64,000 nt of DNA from Nyssa sinensis (GCA_008638375.1 CM018031.1:64202688-64266687), one strand, 5' to 3'; positions 13,709-27,730 are shown, counted from the stretch's first letter. A program made the numbers and translations. The notes: generated by a model not told the origin, from the sequence alone.

Positions 13709-14848
13709 TAATAATAAAGGATTCAACGCCCAAACCGACGACCAAATCACATCGTTCTTAACTGTATATATGAAATATCTGTGAATATATTACATATGTC
13801 TATTATTATAACATAGAAAGAAAATTACTTACCAAAAAAAAATTATATATATACATATATAGCACGTATTTTTTTTAATATAATTATATATTTGCGGTGC
13901 AATAGTTGTTTGATATTTTGGGGGGAGCTCATGATTATGGGCATTAAAGATCAAGTGGCCTAATATGCAAATAGGGGAATACACACACAAATTTGAAAAA
14001 TGCAACCGTTATCCTGTTCTGAGCAAACAAAAGCAAGTGCATGCCAGTGACAAAAACCTAACTTAGGTAAACTAATACATTCATAGTATCGTGCATTTCC
14101 TGATAAGAGTCACCAACAACAACAACAACCCATTTTCTATGGCAGCATAAGCAGAAGATAATATCTAACAATTAGTGGACTCTCCACTTCTTATATATTT
14201 TTCTACTTTTTTGCCATTTTAACCTCTCTCTATTGCCCCTTTTTGTCACGAAGTCATCAGTCAATATATCAATTTGGAAAATAACTTTCTAATTTTTGTG
14301 TTATCATAACATGTTCATGTAATGCATGAGTAGTTCTACATCATTAGCGATGCAGGGTTCTAAATCAATAAACAGTCATTGTATATACAAAACGTAACAT
14401 CATATGCAAGGATGGTGCCTGAAAAATATATACATATATATATATATGTATATATATATATATTAGGAGGCTAGAATTTTTTCAAATTTGAGGTAAGTTT
14501 TTTTTTCTTAATTTGAAAATAAAATAAACCTTCGCAAAATACGATTTAATTCTTTGAAAGTTTATAATTATAATGTTATAATTATAAACAGTAAGACTCT
14601 ACTGTTCCTATAAAAAAAATCTAACATCATGTGTAATGATGAAAGACCATTAAATAATTTCTTGTGAGAATAGAGAAGCTTGGATAAGACCCTTAGGCCA
14701 TAGGATTGATGATGCCACCATAGCACCGTGGTATAGAGGAGACAAGAGGGATGGGAAGACATGTCTCTCTCGTTTTGACACTCCCGTAAGCATCTTCCTA
14801 TAAAAACGCAGTGCGAGGAAACTGATGTGATTGAATGCTGGGAAGTAA

Positions 14849-14905
<57 letters not shown>

Positions 14906-17900
14906 AGCAATGTGTGAGGGAAGAAATTCTAATATTACGTGTGTGTGTGTGTGCATGCGCGCGCGCGCACGCCTGTGTGTGTAGACTCAAACAAGAGTCA
15001 TGTACATGAAAAAAAATTTCTATTTCGAATATGCCAATTTGACTGAATTCTGGGAAGTTAAAAGCCCTCAGTCTCATGCTTCCATTTTCTAAAATATTGT
15101 TCTGTCAACCCATCGTACCGTATGACAATATTTAGTGAAATTCACATAAAACAACTAAAATCAGTCGTCACACGATCATGAAATAACTTCTTTTGTTTCA
15201 TGAAAAAATATTCATGCACCCAAAGCCATTAAGTATTAAATACTTTAACAAGTGACTCATAAATTATATTGATATGTCTAATATTTTTATTGACCCGGTT
15301 GATAGCTGAAGAATACAATACAGCATGGGTCCACTTAGAGAATGTTGATGCATCGTCATTCACCAAACAACCAGTAGGTACCCCCCAGAAGGAAGGCAAA
15401 CAGTGATACGGCCAACCTAAATTGTGACATATGCCATATATCTTGCTTCCAATTGAAGAACTGATAACGAAAGGCTGCAATTTCCGAAATTTGTGGGGGC
15501 TCAAACCCAGCGTGACCGTACAATCACATATGCTCATTTCATTCGTAGATGTCAAATTCAAATGTGACCTTACTTCTTTTTCTTCTACCTAAAAACGGAT
15601 GTGACTTTCCCACCCCATGAGGTCCGTGACACAGCACTCACCCAAATATAGGCCTCTAGATGGATTGAATAGAAGTGATCCTAATTCAGGCTACTTGGCA
15701 ACGGAAAAATCCATCTCTCCCGTGCACACGATTCTATAATTGTTAAGACTTCTCCTTCTTTGCATTACTTGTATCAAAAAATAAAAGTGATCCTAATTCG
15801 ATCCGATTATTCTAATAAATTACTTATTGATTGACTCAAATTCAAATATATTAACTATCAAACCTCTTATCCAATAAACGAAATTCAACAAAGAAGATTC
15901 AGATAACATAAAATTCTCTTAACTTTGAAAATCTATTATATATTAACTTATTCCAATCAGATCAAATCAAAGATAAATATATATATATATATATATAATT
16001 CATATCAGCTTACTTATCAAAAAAATATATATATATATATGTATAATTCATATCAGCTTAAACGGAACAACAAAATCAAAATTTGATCCATTAACAGGCC
16101 TACCCAAACATTATCATTTTTGAAGGTCAGCAACCCTAGTTATTCCAATAAAAGAAAAGAGTCAACACTAGTTACACTATCATTTTTCTTTCCTTTTTTT
16201 ATTCTTCACTCCTACTATTGTTATTCCTTCACTCTTTATCTTAGTAATCCATACACCCTATTAGTAAACCTACTTGTATAATTGCTAATTATACTTTTTT
16301 ATCACCCCAAACAAATCAACAACTATAATGCACTATCAACTCAAACCAGTGCATATAAAAAAAATCACCCAATATTTTTGCAACTGAGGTAAGTCAACTG
16401 CAAATGATAAAAAACAAATTAACCACTAAACACATTCCCCAATCATCAAACCCATATTTCAAAATTAAGCATCAAACATCCTCCAATTGATCTTATGCAC
16501 AAAATGAGGAAAAAAGTTTAAAGAAGAAGAAGAAGAATGTTCATATGGACATGTTTCGATCAATGTAAGCTGAATCTATAACTCAACAAAGCCTTATTCT
16601 AACTATTTAGGATTCGGTTAAATGTAAGCTAAATCTGTGATTCCAAGTTTACTAGTGGAATTTACAAAATAGAAATACAGTAACACAAGTGGGAGCACCA
16701 AACATTCATTGATTTCATTCATTATAAAAAGGACTAAACAAGAACAAAAGCATAGTCAGTGGTTGACTTGATCACAAAATTGACACCAACTTTTCATAAA
16801 AATTCATTTTGCTTTTTAAGATACTGATATTGCAATCACATTAAACTGTGACTTTAGGAGCCAGCGTGAGAAGTACGGATTTCAGTACAATGAGTAAGAG
16901 AATGAAATTGTGCTTATGCCTTTTCTTTTTTCTTCCTCATGTAAAGAGGCAAGCTGCCCACCTGCCTTTCAAATAGTCAAGAGTTTCCTCATGTCAACAT
17001 CAGGAGCCACTTTCTCATCATCTTCCCAATAAGATGATCAAAGTTCACTAAATTTGTTCCTAATTGGTTCTTTTATTTAATTTTTTGGGTACAATGACCA
17101 GACTCTTTTAGACTGCAAAGATCTGAGAAGGGTTAGATGTACACAGCTTTATCCCTGCAAGTAGATAAATGACTCGAGAGAATCAGGACCTACAATCTTA
17201 TGGTTCGACTTGTAAATCAAATTTAAAAAACAAAGGGTTTTTTCAGTGGTACTATTGCTTCTCATTTAGTCTCTCACAAATCACATTGAATCATATATAG
17301 TTTACCATGCTGCTCCAAGAGCAAATGACTCAGAGAATCAGGACCAACAATCTTATGGGTTTTACTTACAGATCAAATTTAAAAGATAACCTAATATAAC
17401 ATATTAAGCAGTTCATTTACAATCTAAGATGTTAAAAACAAAATATAAAAATGATAAGATATAACAGCAGCAACAAGTAGTAAACAAATTTATGGTCAAT
17501 TTACTGATATCTTCTACAATAACTCTACTTTTGTCATCATGCTTATAAGGGAAGGTGTCATAAGTTAGTACATACCAAAAGTCTGCACTAATCCAGTTAT
17601 TTAGATTGTCTGCATTTATATACACAAAATGAGATTGTTTAATTTTTACATCAATAATTAGAATTTAATGAGAATTATAATATTAAACAATTATTATTTA
17701 GCTTATTTTAATGAAAGTGAAAACACATACATTCCCAGCATTTCTTGCAGTGGAAAGATGATGCCCAATTTCTTATCATTGCTTTTGAAGATCACCCCCA
17801 TTTTCAGGAAGATGAGTCTGTCCCTAATAATGAATTTGTACACAAAAAGAAAATGAAATAATAAATTCTCTTGCGCATCTGAATTTTTTAAAATTAATTG

Positions 17901-19011
17901 GAAGAATAATATAAATTGTAAACAAGCTATAAATGCATAACAAATATGACAATATCAGAATTAGAAAATTTTAAAAAAAAATCTCTGCAAGAAGTAGACA
18001 ACATATGCACGTAATAGACAATAGATAGTGGCCCAACACGATAGACCTTACTAACGGTGGGTGTCATTTTCTAGTTAATCATCACAAGTATTAGAAGTTG
18101 CTATCCTATCATCAGTGGCAGAGCCATGAATTCTTATTTGGCCCCTTAAATTAAGGTCATTTTTCTAAAATTATTATGATGAGTCCTAAGTATTGAAAAA
18201 TCTTAATATCCCCCCCCCCCCCCCAAACCCAATTTTCTAGCTCAAGATTCTCAAAAACATGTATGGTAATGGTAATACACTCCTAAATTGATCTACACAT
18301 ACATAATCTGCAGACTGCGAGTATAAATGTGTACAAACAAAATAAACAGACTCAATATAACAGTATTAAACAAACAATCACCTATTGAACCCTGTCACAA
18401 CATGACCTTGCAACCATTTCTGCATCCATAAAAGATGACAATATAATTCCGAAAAATGGTGAAAGGCACATAGTGTAGTTATGACAGGCTTTGCAAAGCC
18501 CCTTCACTAGAACTATTAGTTGCTTGATTGCGTATAGTGGCATTATCCAAAATCCTAGTTGTACTACTCTAATTGACTTGTATGTATCCAAAGTTGAGAT
18601 AGACTAGATTGCAGTACCTCAGCCATTTAGAACCTAAAACCACTGTGTAGATGTTGATTCAATGGTGGGCTTTACATTGAGGTGTTGCGATAAGACACAC
18701 TCCACATTATTATATCGGAAAGCACACTCGTGCAGGCAAGCATATTCCACTAGGGTCACTAAGGTTGCAAATAAATCCATGTGGAAACAAGTGCATGCAC
18801 AAATATATATGTTTATCATTTTTGGCCAAATCAATACCTAAGAGTGCAAAATGTCTGGCTCCACTTTTGGCCCTTGGATAGTAACTACTGTATACCCACT
18901 TTCTATATCTCATGGGATGGCTGTGTATATATTTGGTGTCTCCAATTCAACTTCCCAACAAGAAACTGATGCTTCAATCCAAGGAAAAAGAGTTGAAAGA
19001 AACATTTAACC
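13709..19011. other. gene-free intergenic DNA upstream of the ALMT gene
   Basis: No conserved coding segment is found. It includes a compound TA/CA/TG/GC microsatellite at about 14850-14990, TA arrays near 14420-14460 and 15975-16040, and a C homopolymer at about 18211-18226. A short direct repeat TATAATTCATATCAGCTTA occurs at about 15994 and 16043. The ALMT promoter must lie in the last part, but no element stands out. Confidence 0.4.
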
Positions 19012-21837
19012 ATGAACTCGACTGTTATTACTATTCCAAATGGAGATGGAATTGCCCTAAACCAGAAGAACAATTTTCATTTTTCTCTTCCCTCTATTGT
19101 TTCTTCTCTTAGAGAAAAGAAATGTAAGCATTACATGATAAAGGTGATTCATAGTATCAAGGTTGGGATCGCCTTGGTTTTGGTTTCACTTCTCTATCTC
19201 CTCAATCCATTGTACAAGCAAGTTGGGGAAAATGCCATGTGGGCTATCATGACTGTTGTGGTTGTCTTTGAGTTCTATGCAGGTACATCATTACTATAAG
19301 TAGATACTGAAATAATTGGTTTTATATAGTGAAAATTCTTTTAGGTGTTTCAGTAAGTGGTCAACTACATTTCTTTCCCTCTCCTTTGACAAGTTAATAT
19401 TAGTTTTCATTATATGTATGTCAGGTGCTACATTAAGCAAGGGTTTGAATCGTGGGATTGGAACTATATTAGGTGGCGGATTGGGGTGTTTGGCAGCAAT
19501 GTTGGCTGATGGAGTTGGTGGGATTGGTAATCCCATTGTTGTTGGCACTTCTGTATTTATCTTTGGTAAGGATAAGCACAGTTCAAGAACATCGTAGTTT
19601 TCTTCTCCTATTTGTTCTTCCAAATTTTGGAACTTCAGTTCACATTATTTTCTTCTCTTAGTAAACTCATCTGATAATAGTGCACTGCCCATGTAGCACT
19701 GTCAGTAGCGGATGACATACGTGATTTTGTTGACAAATTTAGAACTAAAAAATAGTTTAAATCTATCGATCAGTTACTTCGCTACTCATAGCTATGTTAA
19801 AAACCAACTATACATATCTCTCACACCATGTTTTCTGTAGCTTTGATGATAGATTAGAGCTATTCAGCATGCAACTTAGTGGTTGAATGATATGTATGTA
19901 CATAGTCAGAAGATTGAGTTGGAAGACTCTACAATGGAAAGATTCATCAAGCAGGAATTCCGCAAACAAATTGTATGTTTATATAAGTAGCACAGGACTC
20001 TTACGAGTACCTAAAGACTACCACATAACTCTATATTAACTGTGTTTTGGATCACTAACCATTCATTTTGTTGTCATAGTCAGAATTTTGTTTTGAGTTT
20101 TATTAGTCATGATGTCATGCATACTGTGCCAACATTACTGTCATCAATTGTCATAGATCAATATTATCAAGATTATATCTAAGAAACATGATTTTGATCA
20201 TAAATAGGCGCAGCTGCAACATACTATCGATTGGTTCCAAGCATTAAGAGGAGATACGACTATGGATTCCTGATTTTCATCCTCACCTTCAATCTGGTTG
20301 TGGTATCTGGTTTGCGTACTGATAACATCATGAAATTAGCCCGTCAACGTCTCTCAACAATCGGTATGGGTTTTTCTGTCTGCATATTCACAAGCTTACT
20401 CATCTTCCCCATGTGGGCTAGCGATGAACTTCATTACTCGGTCTCCTCTAAGTTCGAAAACCTCGCTTGCTGTATTGAAGGTAAGTTATCACAGTCAAAC
20501 AAAAACATAAGAGAACATCCCAAATTCTTAAGCTTATATGTATGTATTTTTTTTTTTTTGGGGGGGGAGCATTCTAGAAACTCAACCATAAAAAAAAATG
20601 TTATATTATTTTCTTAGCTATTTAATACAACATTGTAAACTTAATTTTTTTTCTTGGAAATTGAGTTTGAAGAGCTCTGAAGAAATCATAATCTTTTTTA
20701 TTTCTTGTACAAACATTCAAGTTATCAAATGTAATTTATCACTGAAGTAAAAAGGTATTTGAAATAACATGTGCCATCAATGTAGGATGCTTGGAGGAAT
20801 ACTTCAAAATAGTCGAAGAGAAGGAAAATCAGCCCAGAGCTAATTTCAACAGCTGCAAATCAGTGTTACACTCGAAGTCAAATGATGAATCTATGGTATA
20901 TTACATAATCTTGTCAACTCATTTTACCAGATAGTTAGCATTGGTAAGCTTAGTGATAAGAGAATTCTCACAAACAGCATGCAATTAAACTCATTGATAA
21001 AGAACTTGAGCCACCATATATGTCACTTCATTACTTGAAAACCATATGTAAACTGCCTATTCACAGGACACTCCAGTGAATCAGCCCTTAGTGGTGGGAA
21101 ATATAGGAATGCTAGCTGAAAATCCCATAATGTTAGCTTTTTTTTAAAATCTATTTTCCTTTTTATTATCTCTTCTCCCACAAAACCCAAAGCAAAATTA
21201 GTAGCTTACTAAGATCTGACTATATATTTCAGGCAAATTTTGCAAGATGGGAACCATGGCATGGAAAATTTGGGCTCTTTTATCCTTGGGAAAAATACCT
21301 TCAGATCGGAGAGGTTCTTAGAGAGCTTGCTGCAACCATTATTTCACTTAAAGGGTGTCTTCAGTCTCCTAGACAGGTTTGGAAATACTCATCTCCTTGC
21401 TTTTATCTAAGCCAGTCAAATGATACGATTGATAATTTATTAATTTTATTCAATTTCTCTTAGACTATTTCACAAATTAAATGGCTTGATTTATTCAAAA
21501 TTTGTGTCATCAGCCCTCACCATCTCAAAGGCAGTCAATTAAAGAACCATGTGAAATGGTTGGGTCGTCACTTGCGTGGACTCTCAGAGAGCTTGGAGAA
21601 AGCATCAATAATATGAAAAGGTGCCGACCTAAGGCCTCAATAGCACCAAAGTTGCAGTCCATGAAACTAGAGTTGAGCCTAGTCACATCTCCTTCCAAGC
21701 TAGGAAGACAAGAAAATGGTGAAGGACTTGCTTTTTCGAGCTTTCTGTTCTTATTGATGGAGATGGTGGAAAAGGTGGAAGTACTAGCACAAGAGGTCGA
21801 AGAACTAGGAGAACTTGCCAGTTTTCAAACTAAATAG
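19012..21837 (+). CDS. aluminium-activated malate transporter (ALMT) family anion channel
   Basis: Six exons: 19012-19282, 19425-19565, 20208-20480, 20786-20895, 21233-21376 and 21514-21837. Borders are GT-AG, phases are consistent, and the spliced length is 1263 nt (420 aa). The N-terminal half carries the transmembrane channel: [52 protein letters not shown], the [17 protein letters not shown] loop, [13 protein letters not shown] and [18 protein letters not shown]. The C-terminal half is cytosolic and helical, with the family's conserved WEP triplet at about residues 271-273 and a final coiled-coil-like helix. Family members conduct malate and other anions at the plasma membrane or tonoplast. 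The length fits the shorter ALMT clades, but I cannot assign an orthologue. The start is the first ATG of the open exon and leads straight to the family N-terminus. Intact and probably functional. Confidence 0.93.
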
Positions 21838-23303
21838 CTAGCAGTTTACACATATGAGCATTTGGTGCAGTATATAACTATAAAGAGCCAATTTCTGGCA
21901 TGACCAATACAAAGATATGGATAAAAAATGGGGTGATTGTTCAGAGGAGAAGCTCATATTCCCAAGAGAAAAAAAAAAAAAAACAGAGAATATTAAATGT
22001 AAAATGAACTGAGATTTGAGATCACATATAAGATATAAAAGCTACGCAAGTGGAAGCAATACTTTTAAATACTAGTTGACTACTGAATATTGATACTACT
22101 ACAAAATGACTTCTCGACAAGCCTACGTTTCCTATCATATATCACCATAAGAGACATCTCACTTTTCATTTACAAATTGGGTTATTCTAATTTAAAAAAT
22201 AAGTACTAAATATTTTTCCGTCGTGATGTAAAATTGGATCCATGATTATTTGCTTTGTGGAACCAGTTCACACAATACAGTATTCCTTCTATCTAGAAAC
22301 AAACTGCCAACTGCAGATAAGAATATCTTCTAATTAAAAAAGAAAGGTCAGATTGGAGAAATGAGCAAAAAAGCTTATCCTTATCAATTCTAGTACATTT
22401 TCAATGATAGTGGTAAGGACAGAAAGTGGAATATTTTCATTCTTTTCACATAGAATAAGTGTGGTAGAAAATATATGACAGCCCCTTATTGATCTGGTCT
22501 AACCCTTCTTAAAACTAGAACTTCAGATCAATGATCCCCACTAAAGTGGTCTGATACCTTAAGGCTACGAAATTGAAGCTTGTAGAAACCAAACTTGGGC
22601 TAGATAGAAGCAAAGAGGGACTATAAGCAATGAAATTGTGTGTGTTGTTAACATTCCACTTAATTATCAGTGACTTTCATATTGACTGCCATCATGCTCT
22701 ACGGGTTCATATCCTCTAAAATAGCTTTCCTACAATTAGTTTTAAGTCATTGTCATTTAAAAATGACATACCAATCCCTATGTATTATACTTTTTAAGTA
22801 AGCTATTGTAAGAAATGTAGACAAACTATTCTAGAGAATATGGGTCCCATGCTCTAACACCCGAAACTGGGAATGACATTCACCAAACTTTACCATCAGA
22901 ACCAGCATCTTTGAGACATTCCTTAGTCCTTTATTACTGAAAAGTCAAATTTAATATGTCCTCTTAGATCATGTGAAGATGGAGTAGTTGCTAGGAGTTT
23001 GGCCCAATTAGCCTGCCTCCTCCACTAACTTTGTGCAAACAATTGAATTTGTATGAGCTACTTATTCCTTTACTGGTCCACCTACACCAACTACAGAGAA
23101 ATAAAGAAACAAAGTAACAAATAGAAGATGAACCTTTCAATATCATCCAAATAAAAAACCAAAAAAAAAGACAAAATCTGATAGTGACATTGTCAAAACT
23201 GATGGAGAAGCCAATAGAAGGAGCAGACCTAGATAAAAAATTATTGAAATTCTGTCTCTTATCAGAAAGGGAAAGGCCAGGAAAAAAGAAGAGAAACGGA
23301 GAG
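21838..23303. other. intergenic DNA between the ALMT and DUF26 genes
   Basis: No gene is supported. The first few hundred bases should include the ALMT 3'UTR; an A-run lies at about 21969-21983. The last part is the 5' region of the DUF26 gene, where several in-frame upstream codons (from 23184) precede the chosen start. Confidence 0.4.
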
Positions 23304-23717
23304 ATGGGTCTTCTTCCAGAGATGAAAGTAATCGTAACTAGATTGTTAATTGGCTTGTTAGGGTTATGCAGCGTTGTGAGTAGCAATCCAAATACCAACG
23401 TATCGACCATTTTGTGCAACGTAAGAGCCTATTCAGAAGGCGATCCTTTTGCTATTAGTCTAGCCTATGTTCTTGCAGAATTAGAGACTGTTACGCCCTC
23501 TCGCCAAGGTTACGACTACCACAACATTTCTCCTTACCCCAATGCTTTTGCCTATGGTCATGCTGCTTGTAACCAGAACCTTACAAGTTCGGACTGCACC
23601 GACTGTCTTCGGGCCGCTAAAACTGCTATGTCTGGGGCTTGTGACAGTCGAATCGGGGCTTGGTGTGTGCTCTATGATTGTAAAATTAGGTATGAGCAGT
23701 ACCCATTTGATGATTGA
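23304..23717 (+). CDS. secreted single-DUF26 (ginkbilobin-2-like, Cys-rich repeat) protein
   Basis: A single-exon 137-aa protein. A hydrophobic leader (RLLIGLLGLCSVVSS, about residues 13-27) is followed by one DUF26/Gnk2 domain. The diagnostic C-X8-C-X2-C is seen at Cys89, Cys98 and Cys101, with further cysteines at 38, 113, 121 and 126. Ginkbilobin-2 binds mannose through an Asn, an Arg and a Glu. Here the Asn after Cys38 and the Glu of IRYEQ are kept, but the Arg position reads Trp (GAWCVLYDC). Antifungal lectin activity is therefore possible but doubtful. The reading frame is open further upstream to 23184, but the Met at 23304 or the one at 23322 puts the leader at the N-terminus. The protein stops after one domain, with no kinase or second DUF26, so it is a secreted single-domain member and probably apoplastic. 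No close paralogue lies in the window. Confidence 0.85.
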   Translation: MGLLPEMKVIVTRLLIGLLGLCSVVSSNPNTNVSTILCNVRAYSEGDPFAISLAYVLAELETVTPSRQGYDYHNISPYPNAFAYGHAACNQNLTSSDCTDCLRAAKTAMSGACDSRIGAWCVLYDCKIRYEQYPFDD

Positions 23718-26602
23718 ATTGTTAGCCCTCTCTAAGAAGTAGAAATTATTTTGTTTGTGTAATCTATCACAAAGAACTGGAGCAACCTTATCCACTTTAA
23801 TCCTCTCATTTCTCTTTTCTTAGGGTTTTTGCCTTTAATTTCTTCAATTTTAATGCTTTAATCAAATGATTACACTACTCAGATAAGAGTTGTTCGCTGA
23901 CATAACGTCGCCTTCATATATCCATGTTTATTCAAATCTTATCATGGGGCCCAAGATTCCATTTCTGCAATTGGGAAAGAAACTTTAGAAACCTGCACCA
24001 TGAATTTATCAACTCAACAGGAGAAACCATAGAAATAAACAACAAAACAAAATGCCCACCGTTACCTTCGACAATGTCTTCTATCATCTTGTTAAAAGCT
24101 ATAAACAAAACCAATGTTTACATTGCTGGATAATAATAGCCCATCCTAAAATAACTACGTTTGTTAATTGCAGTACCTCAGATTTTGGAGATATTTTCCG
24201 TTTCATCTGGTATAATGTTTCCTGTTATATGTATTTTTTTTTATTTTAAAAATTAGGTATAGGTAATATCTCAAATATCAAAATACCGTTTATCCGATAT
24301 TGAAAAAGATGTATTAACACGTCACTGTATTACTCTCATTTACGACAATTGGTCCGGATAGGTTTAAGGATCCTTTGTATGAGCGTTTGTACATGTTTTA
24401 AGGCATTTTGACAGTTAAATCGTAATTAATTAATTTTGAGTATGCTTGAATAGAATTTAAACAATACTTATTTTTTTAATTAATTACTATTTAAGTTAAG
24501 TTAGTGAGTTAAGTCTAATTTCTCTTATTAAGTTAGTCAAATCTATTATGAAGTTTAATAAATATCTAATTTGATAGTTGTTAAATATTTTTTTAATAAT
24601 TTTTTTAAATACTTAATTGCTTTATTTAAAGACTATTTTTACACATATACTTAATTCCACTACTTGTTTAACTCAAACTGTCACGCAATTAAATGGACGC
24701 TTAGTGTGTTTAATTGCTTTAGATTAAACACTTTTTAACAATTCATTTAAAATACTCGACTACTTAAGTCAAATAGTATTTTTACACATCTATTTAATTT
24801 TTTTAACTATTTAAATCAAACAATATTTTTGTATCACTCAATCAAGCTTACAAAATATAAAGCCCAACAATACGTGTCAAATATCATATAATCATATCAA
24901 ATGTACAAAAAAATATATATATATAACTATCACAAGAATCGCACTAATATGAATTCTAAACAAGACAAGTCCAACCCAATTAATAACTGAAAGGAACAAA
25001 TTAATTTTACGTATTTTTTGAAAAATGAAACTTAAACTCATTACCTTCTTTTTAGAAAAAGTCACAAGTGATTTGATTTCTGGAGTTGAAGTTTTATATA
25101 TGTTATGACTGAGGCATGGCGTACTCCCTGCACATTTGGCGTAAGTTTAGGTTTCTCTTCACTTGTCATTGTATAAAAATAGTAAATATATATAAGGGTA
25201 ATGATGCAATGTTCTTATATGTTCGAATTTATATAAGACAATATTTTTTAAACCATTAAATAATTTAAAAATTAAAAATAAAGTGATTGAAATAAATAAA
25301 AATTTAATCGTTAAACCATCTGATAGTTAAAAAATATTATCTCATTAAAGTTTGAACATATAATAACATGGTTCAAAAATATTATATTTGTAAATACATC
25401 TTTCACCATACATTTATATGTATATATATATTTATATATATATATATAGTCATACTAAGAATTTGTTTAGAGGAGTTTCAGATTTTGAAAAATTGAATGT
25501 AAAAAATAGATTATTAAAAAATAAATTCCGAATAATATAGTCAGGTAGTTTGATAAAAAAAAATAAGAGCCTACTCTTTCAAAAGCTACAGTGGACAAAT
25601 CCGCTTGGGAGGATCTGTCAGAATGACTAGAGAATTGTCCTGAGCATCAACAAGATTAGCCTTTATGTTGTACATATGAAATAATGTGTGAAAGATAAAA
25701 ATTATAAAAAATCAAACTTAATTTAAAAGGCAAATATTTTTAGCTAATACAAATCATGGTTTTGCAACCAAAATTTTATGAATCCATTGCAAAACTCCGT
25801 GTTATCAGCTTCATCATCTATTGATACAGAAATAAAGCGGAAGAGATATTGTAAGGGCAATATAGAGAATCGTAACCGGCCCACAATTATCTTATGATGT
25901 CTGTCGGTAGTCAGTACCACTATCAAAGATGAATCAATGTTTAAAACAGCAACACTGACCCGCCAACCCCAACCTACCCCAATTCATTGTCCTTGCTAAT
26001 CAAACAAACAATAATTCTACTTCTACACTGAGATGGCACCGGCACATTAACTACATGATTTTGCATATAAATTTAAAAAGCCCTACCGGCTCCATAAATT
26101 CCACAATATATGTCCAATCCAATGGGACAAATCAAGAAAATCTCCAGGTAACCTGTAACAAACCATAAAACATCCAACGCGCATGGGTGGGCTTGGTGCC
26201 TGTAAGTGTGCATTTTCGTTATCTAAACCAGCAGCAAAGCTATTGAAGTAGAACAAAGTTTCAGCTAAAAAACAGAAAAACAGATGAGCTCAATATGTAC
26301 TCTTGACAGATCAAAGATTGAAACATTTTGTTTTTAATGTAATGTACCCAAAAAAAATAATAAGCCAATATGCCTCTGGAATCATATGCCATGGGCAATT
26401 TGTCACTCCTACCACATTCTTGCTGAACAATTTTGCAAAGTAAATTTTTTTTTCCCTTTTATCATATTTAGGAATGACTTCTTAATAGCGGACCAAAATT
26501 GAAGTTTACATCAAGAGTACATATACTAGAAGTTTGTTAAACAAGGAAGTATTTACAAATATGTCAAATAAAACTACTCAAATGAAGTGATCACTTCTAT
26601 TT
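23718..26602. other. gene-free AT-rich intergenic DNA
   Basis: No supported coding segment. It includes TA microsatellites near 24912 and 25418-25448. The right part runs into the 3'UTR of the minus-strand F-box gene. Confidence 0.4.
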
Positions 26603-27730
26603 TCACAATAAGCAGTAACAGAAGGTGGCTAGTGCTGCAATGCCACCTAAGATACAGAGTCTGTCTAACCTGCTTTCGTTTCTCATCTTCTCTTCCTTTA
26701 ACTCGCTCTGCACTTTTGAATACAAATGGCACGACTCAAGGGCTTCACTGTAATTCTTGCTCCTATGGCAGCTCAGTGCTTCTTTGAGGACAAGCAAGCT
26801 GTTCCTTCCATTAACGTGAGTACCTTCCATGTCTCCCAACTGCATGCTTAACTCAGTCAATTTGAGAGTTGTCTCCACACCCTCGCCTTCAGTGCGGATC
26901 ACTCTAAATTTCATAATAAGAATGCATTCTACTACTTGGCATGGAAGAATGTCTTTCGCAGGAAGAATGGATCCAAAGCGTATCAAGAAATCCTTGTCTG
27001 TCGGCCAATGCCTCTGCCCACCCAGAGGGCACCAGCTTGAAAGATTAGCAGCTTGCTTTATTTTTCTGTTCACAACAATCCAACTAAGTCGGATTCCATC
27101 ACGGAGTTCCTGCCAGAGCTTCCCATCTTTCCTCTCTCTTTCCATGGATGCAATTGGTGGCAGACCATCAGAAACTGAAAGGGTAACTTCACCTTCATGG
27201 TCATCATCTCTAGCTGAGTAGGAAAGAAGATCTATCCGGAAGGGGCAGTTGTAAAACCAACCATTGAAGCCATTTGCATCAGGAATGCCCCAAAGGACTT
27301 TTGAGCAAATTGTTTTGTCTTTAAATCTGATGTCCACAATAGAGACAAAATCTGAGGGTGATACACTTTCGAATTCATCCATGTCACCATAGTATTCAGC
27401 CTCAGTCCATTCTTCTGGGTACTCAAGATAGTCATTCCATCGAAACTCGGGAACCTCCTTGTTCACGATAAGGGGAAAACAATCTGCATAGAACTTTTTA
27501 AATCCACCAATTGATGATATTAGAGTTTTGACATCTTCCCTGTTGGTTGAAGGCCACATAGAAGAAGATACATTTTCCCACAATCTCTCTTCTTTTGAGA
27601 TGGAACTAAATGCTGCACAAGTACATGCTGCACTAGCCAAAGTCGCACCATCAAGACGCCTCAGTATGTCGTAGAAGAGATCACTGCTCAATGATGCCAT
27701 ACTTTCAACATGTGCAATCGACATTGCCAT
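26603..27730 (-). CDS. F-box protein with C-terminal membrane anchor (At2g27310-like family)
   Basis: One uninterrupted 375-aa frame. The N-terminal F-box lies at about residues 13-55 (LSSDLFYDILRRLDGATLAS, AACTCAAFSSISKEERLWEN). It is followed by the family signature MWPSTNREDVKTLISSIGGF and KKFYADCFPLIV. A long conserved middle region (VSIVDIRFKDKTICSKV, WIVVNRKIKQAANLSSW) follows, then a basic segment and a hydrophobic C-terminal tail (LCILGGIAALATFCYCLL). F-box proteins join SKP1 and cullin to mark targets for ubiquitination. The tail suggests anchoring in a membrane, but no substrate can be inferred. An acceptor (CTGCTCAG) at 27745 just before the start codon implies an intron in the 5'UTR. 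A second in-frame Met at residue 11 could also be used. Confidence 0.88.
   Translation of the reverse strand: MAMSIAHVESMASLSSDLFYDILRRLDGATLASAACTCAAFSSISKEERLWENVSSSMWPSTNREDVKTLISSIGGFKKFYADCFPLIVNKEVPEFRWNDYLEYPEEWTEAEYYGDMDEFESVSPSDFVSIVDIRFKDKTICSKVLWGIPDANGFNGWFYNCPFRIDLLSYSARDDDHEGEVTLSVSDGLPPIASMERERKDGKLWQELRDGIRLSWIVVNRKIKQAANLSSWCPLGGQRHWPTDKDFLIRFGSILPAKDILPCQVVECILIMKFRVIRTEGEGVETTLKLTELSMQLGDMEGTHVNGRNSLLVLKEALSCHRSKNYSEALESCHLYSKVQSELKEEKMRNESRLDRLCILGGIAALATFCYCLL

Noticed and set aside
13009..13745. Three overlapping minus-strand frames of 86-98 codons
   Set aside because: They repeat each other because they cross the 270-bp tandem duplication; composition is repeat-like with no domain.
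14568..15077. Minus-strand frame of 169 codons
   Set aside because: Most of it translates a TA/CA/GC microsatellite (YIYIYI and HTHTH runs); no family similarity.
15229..15561. Minus-strand frame of 110 codons
   Set aside because: No recognisable motif, no splice partners and no neighbouring conserved exon; could be a relic but unsupported.
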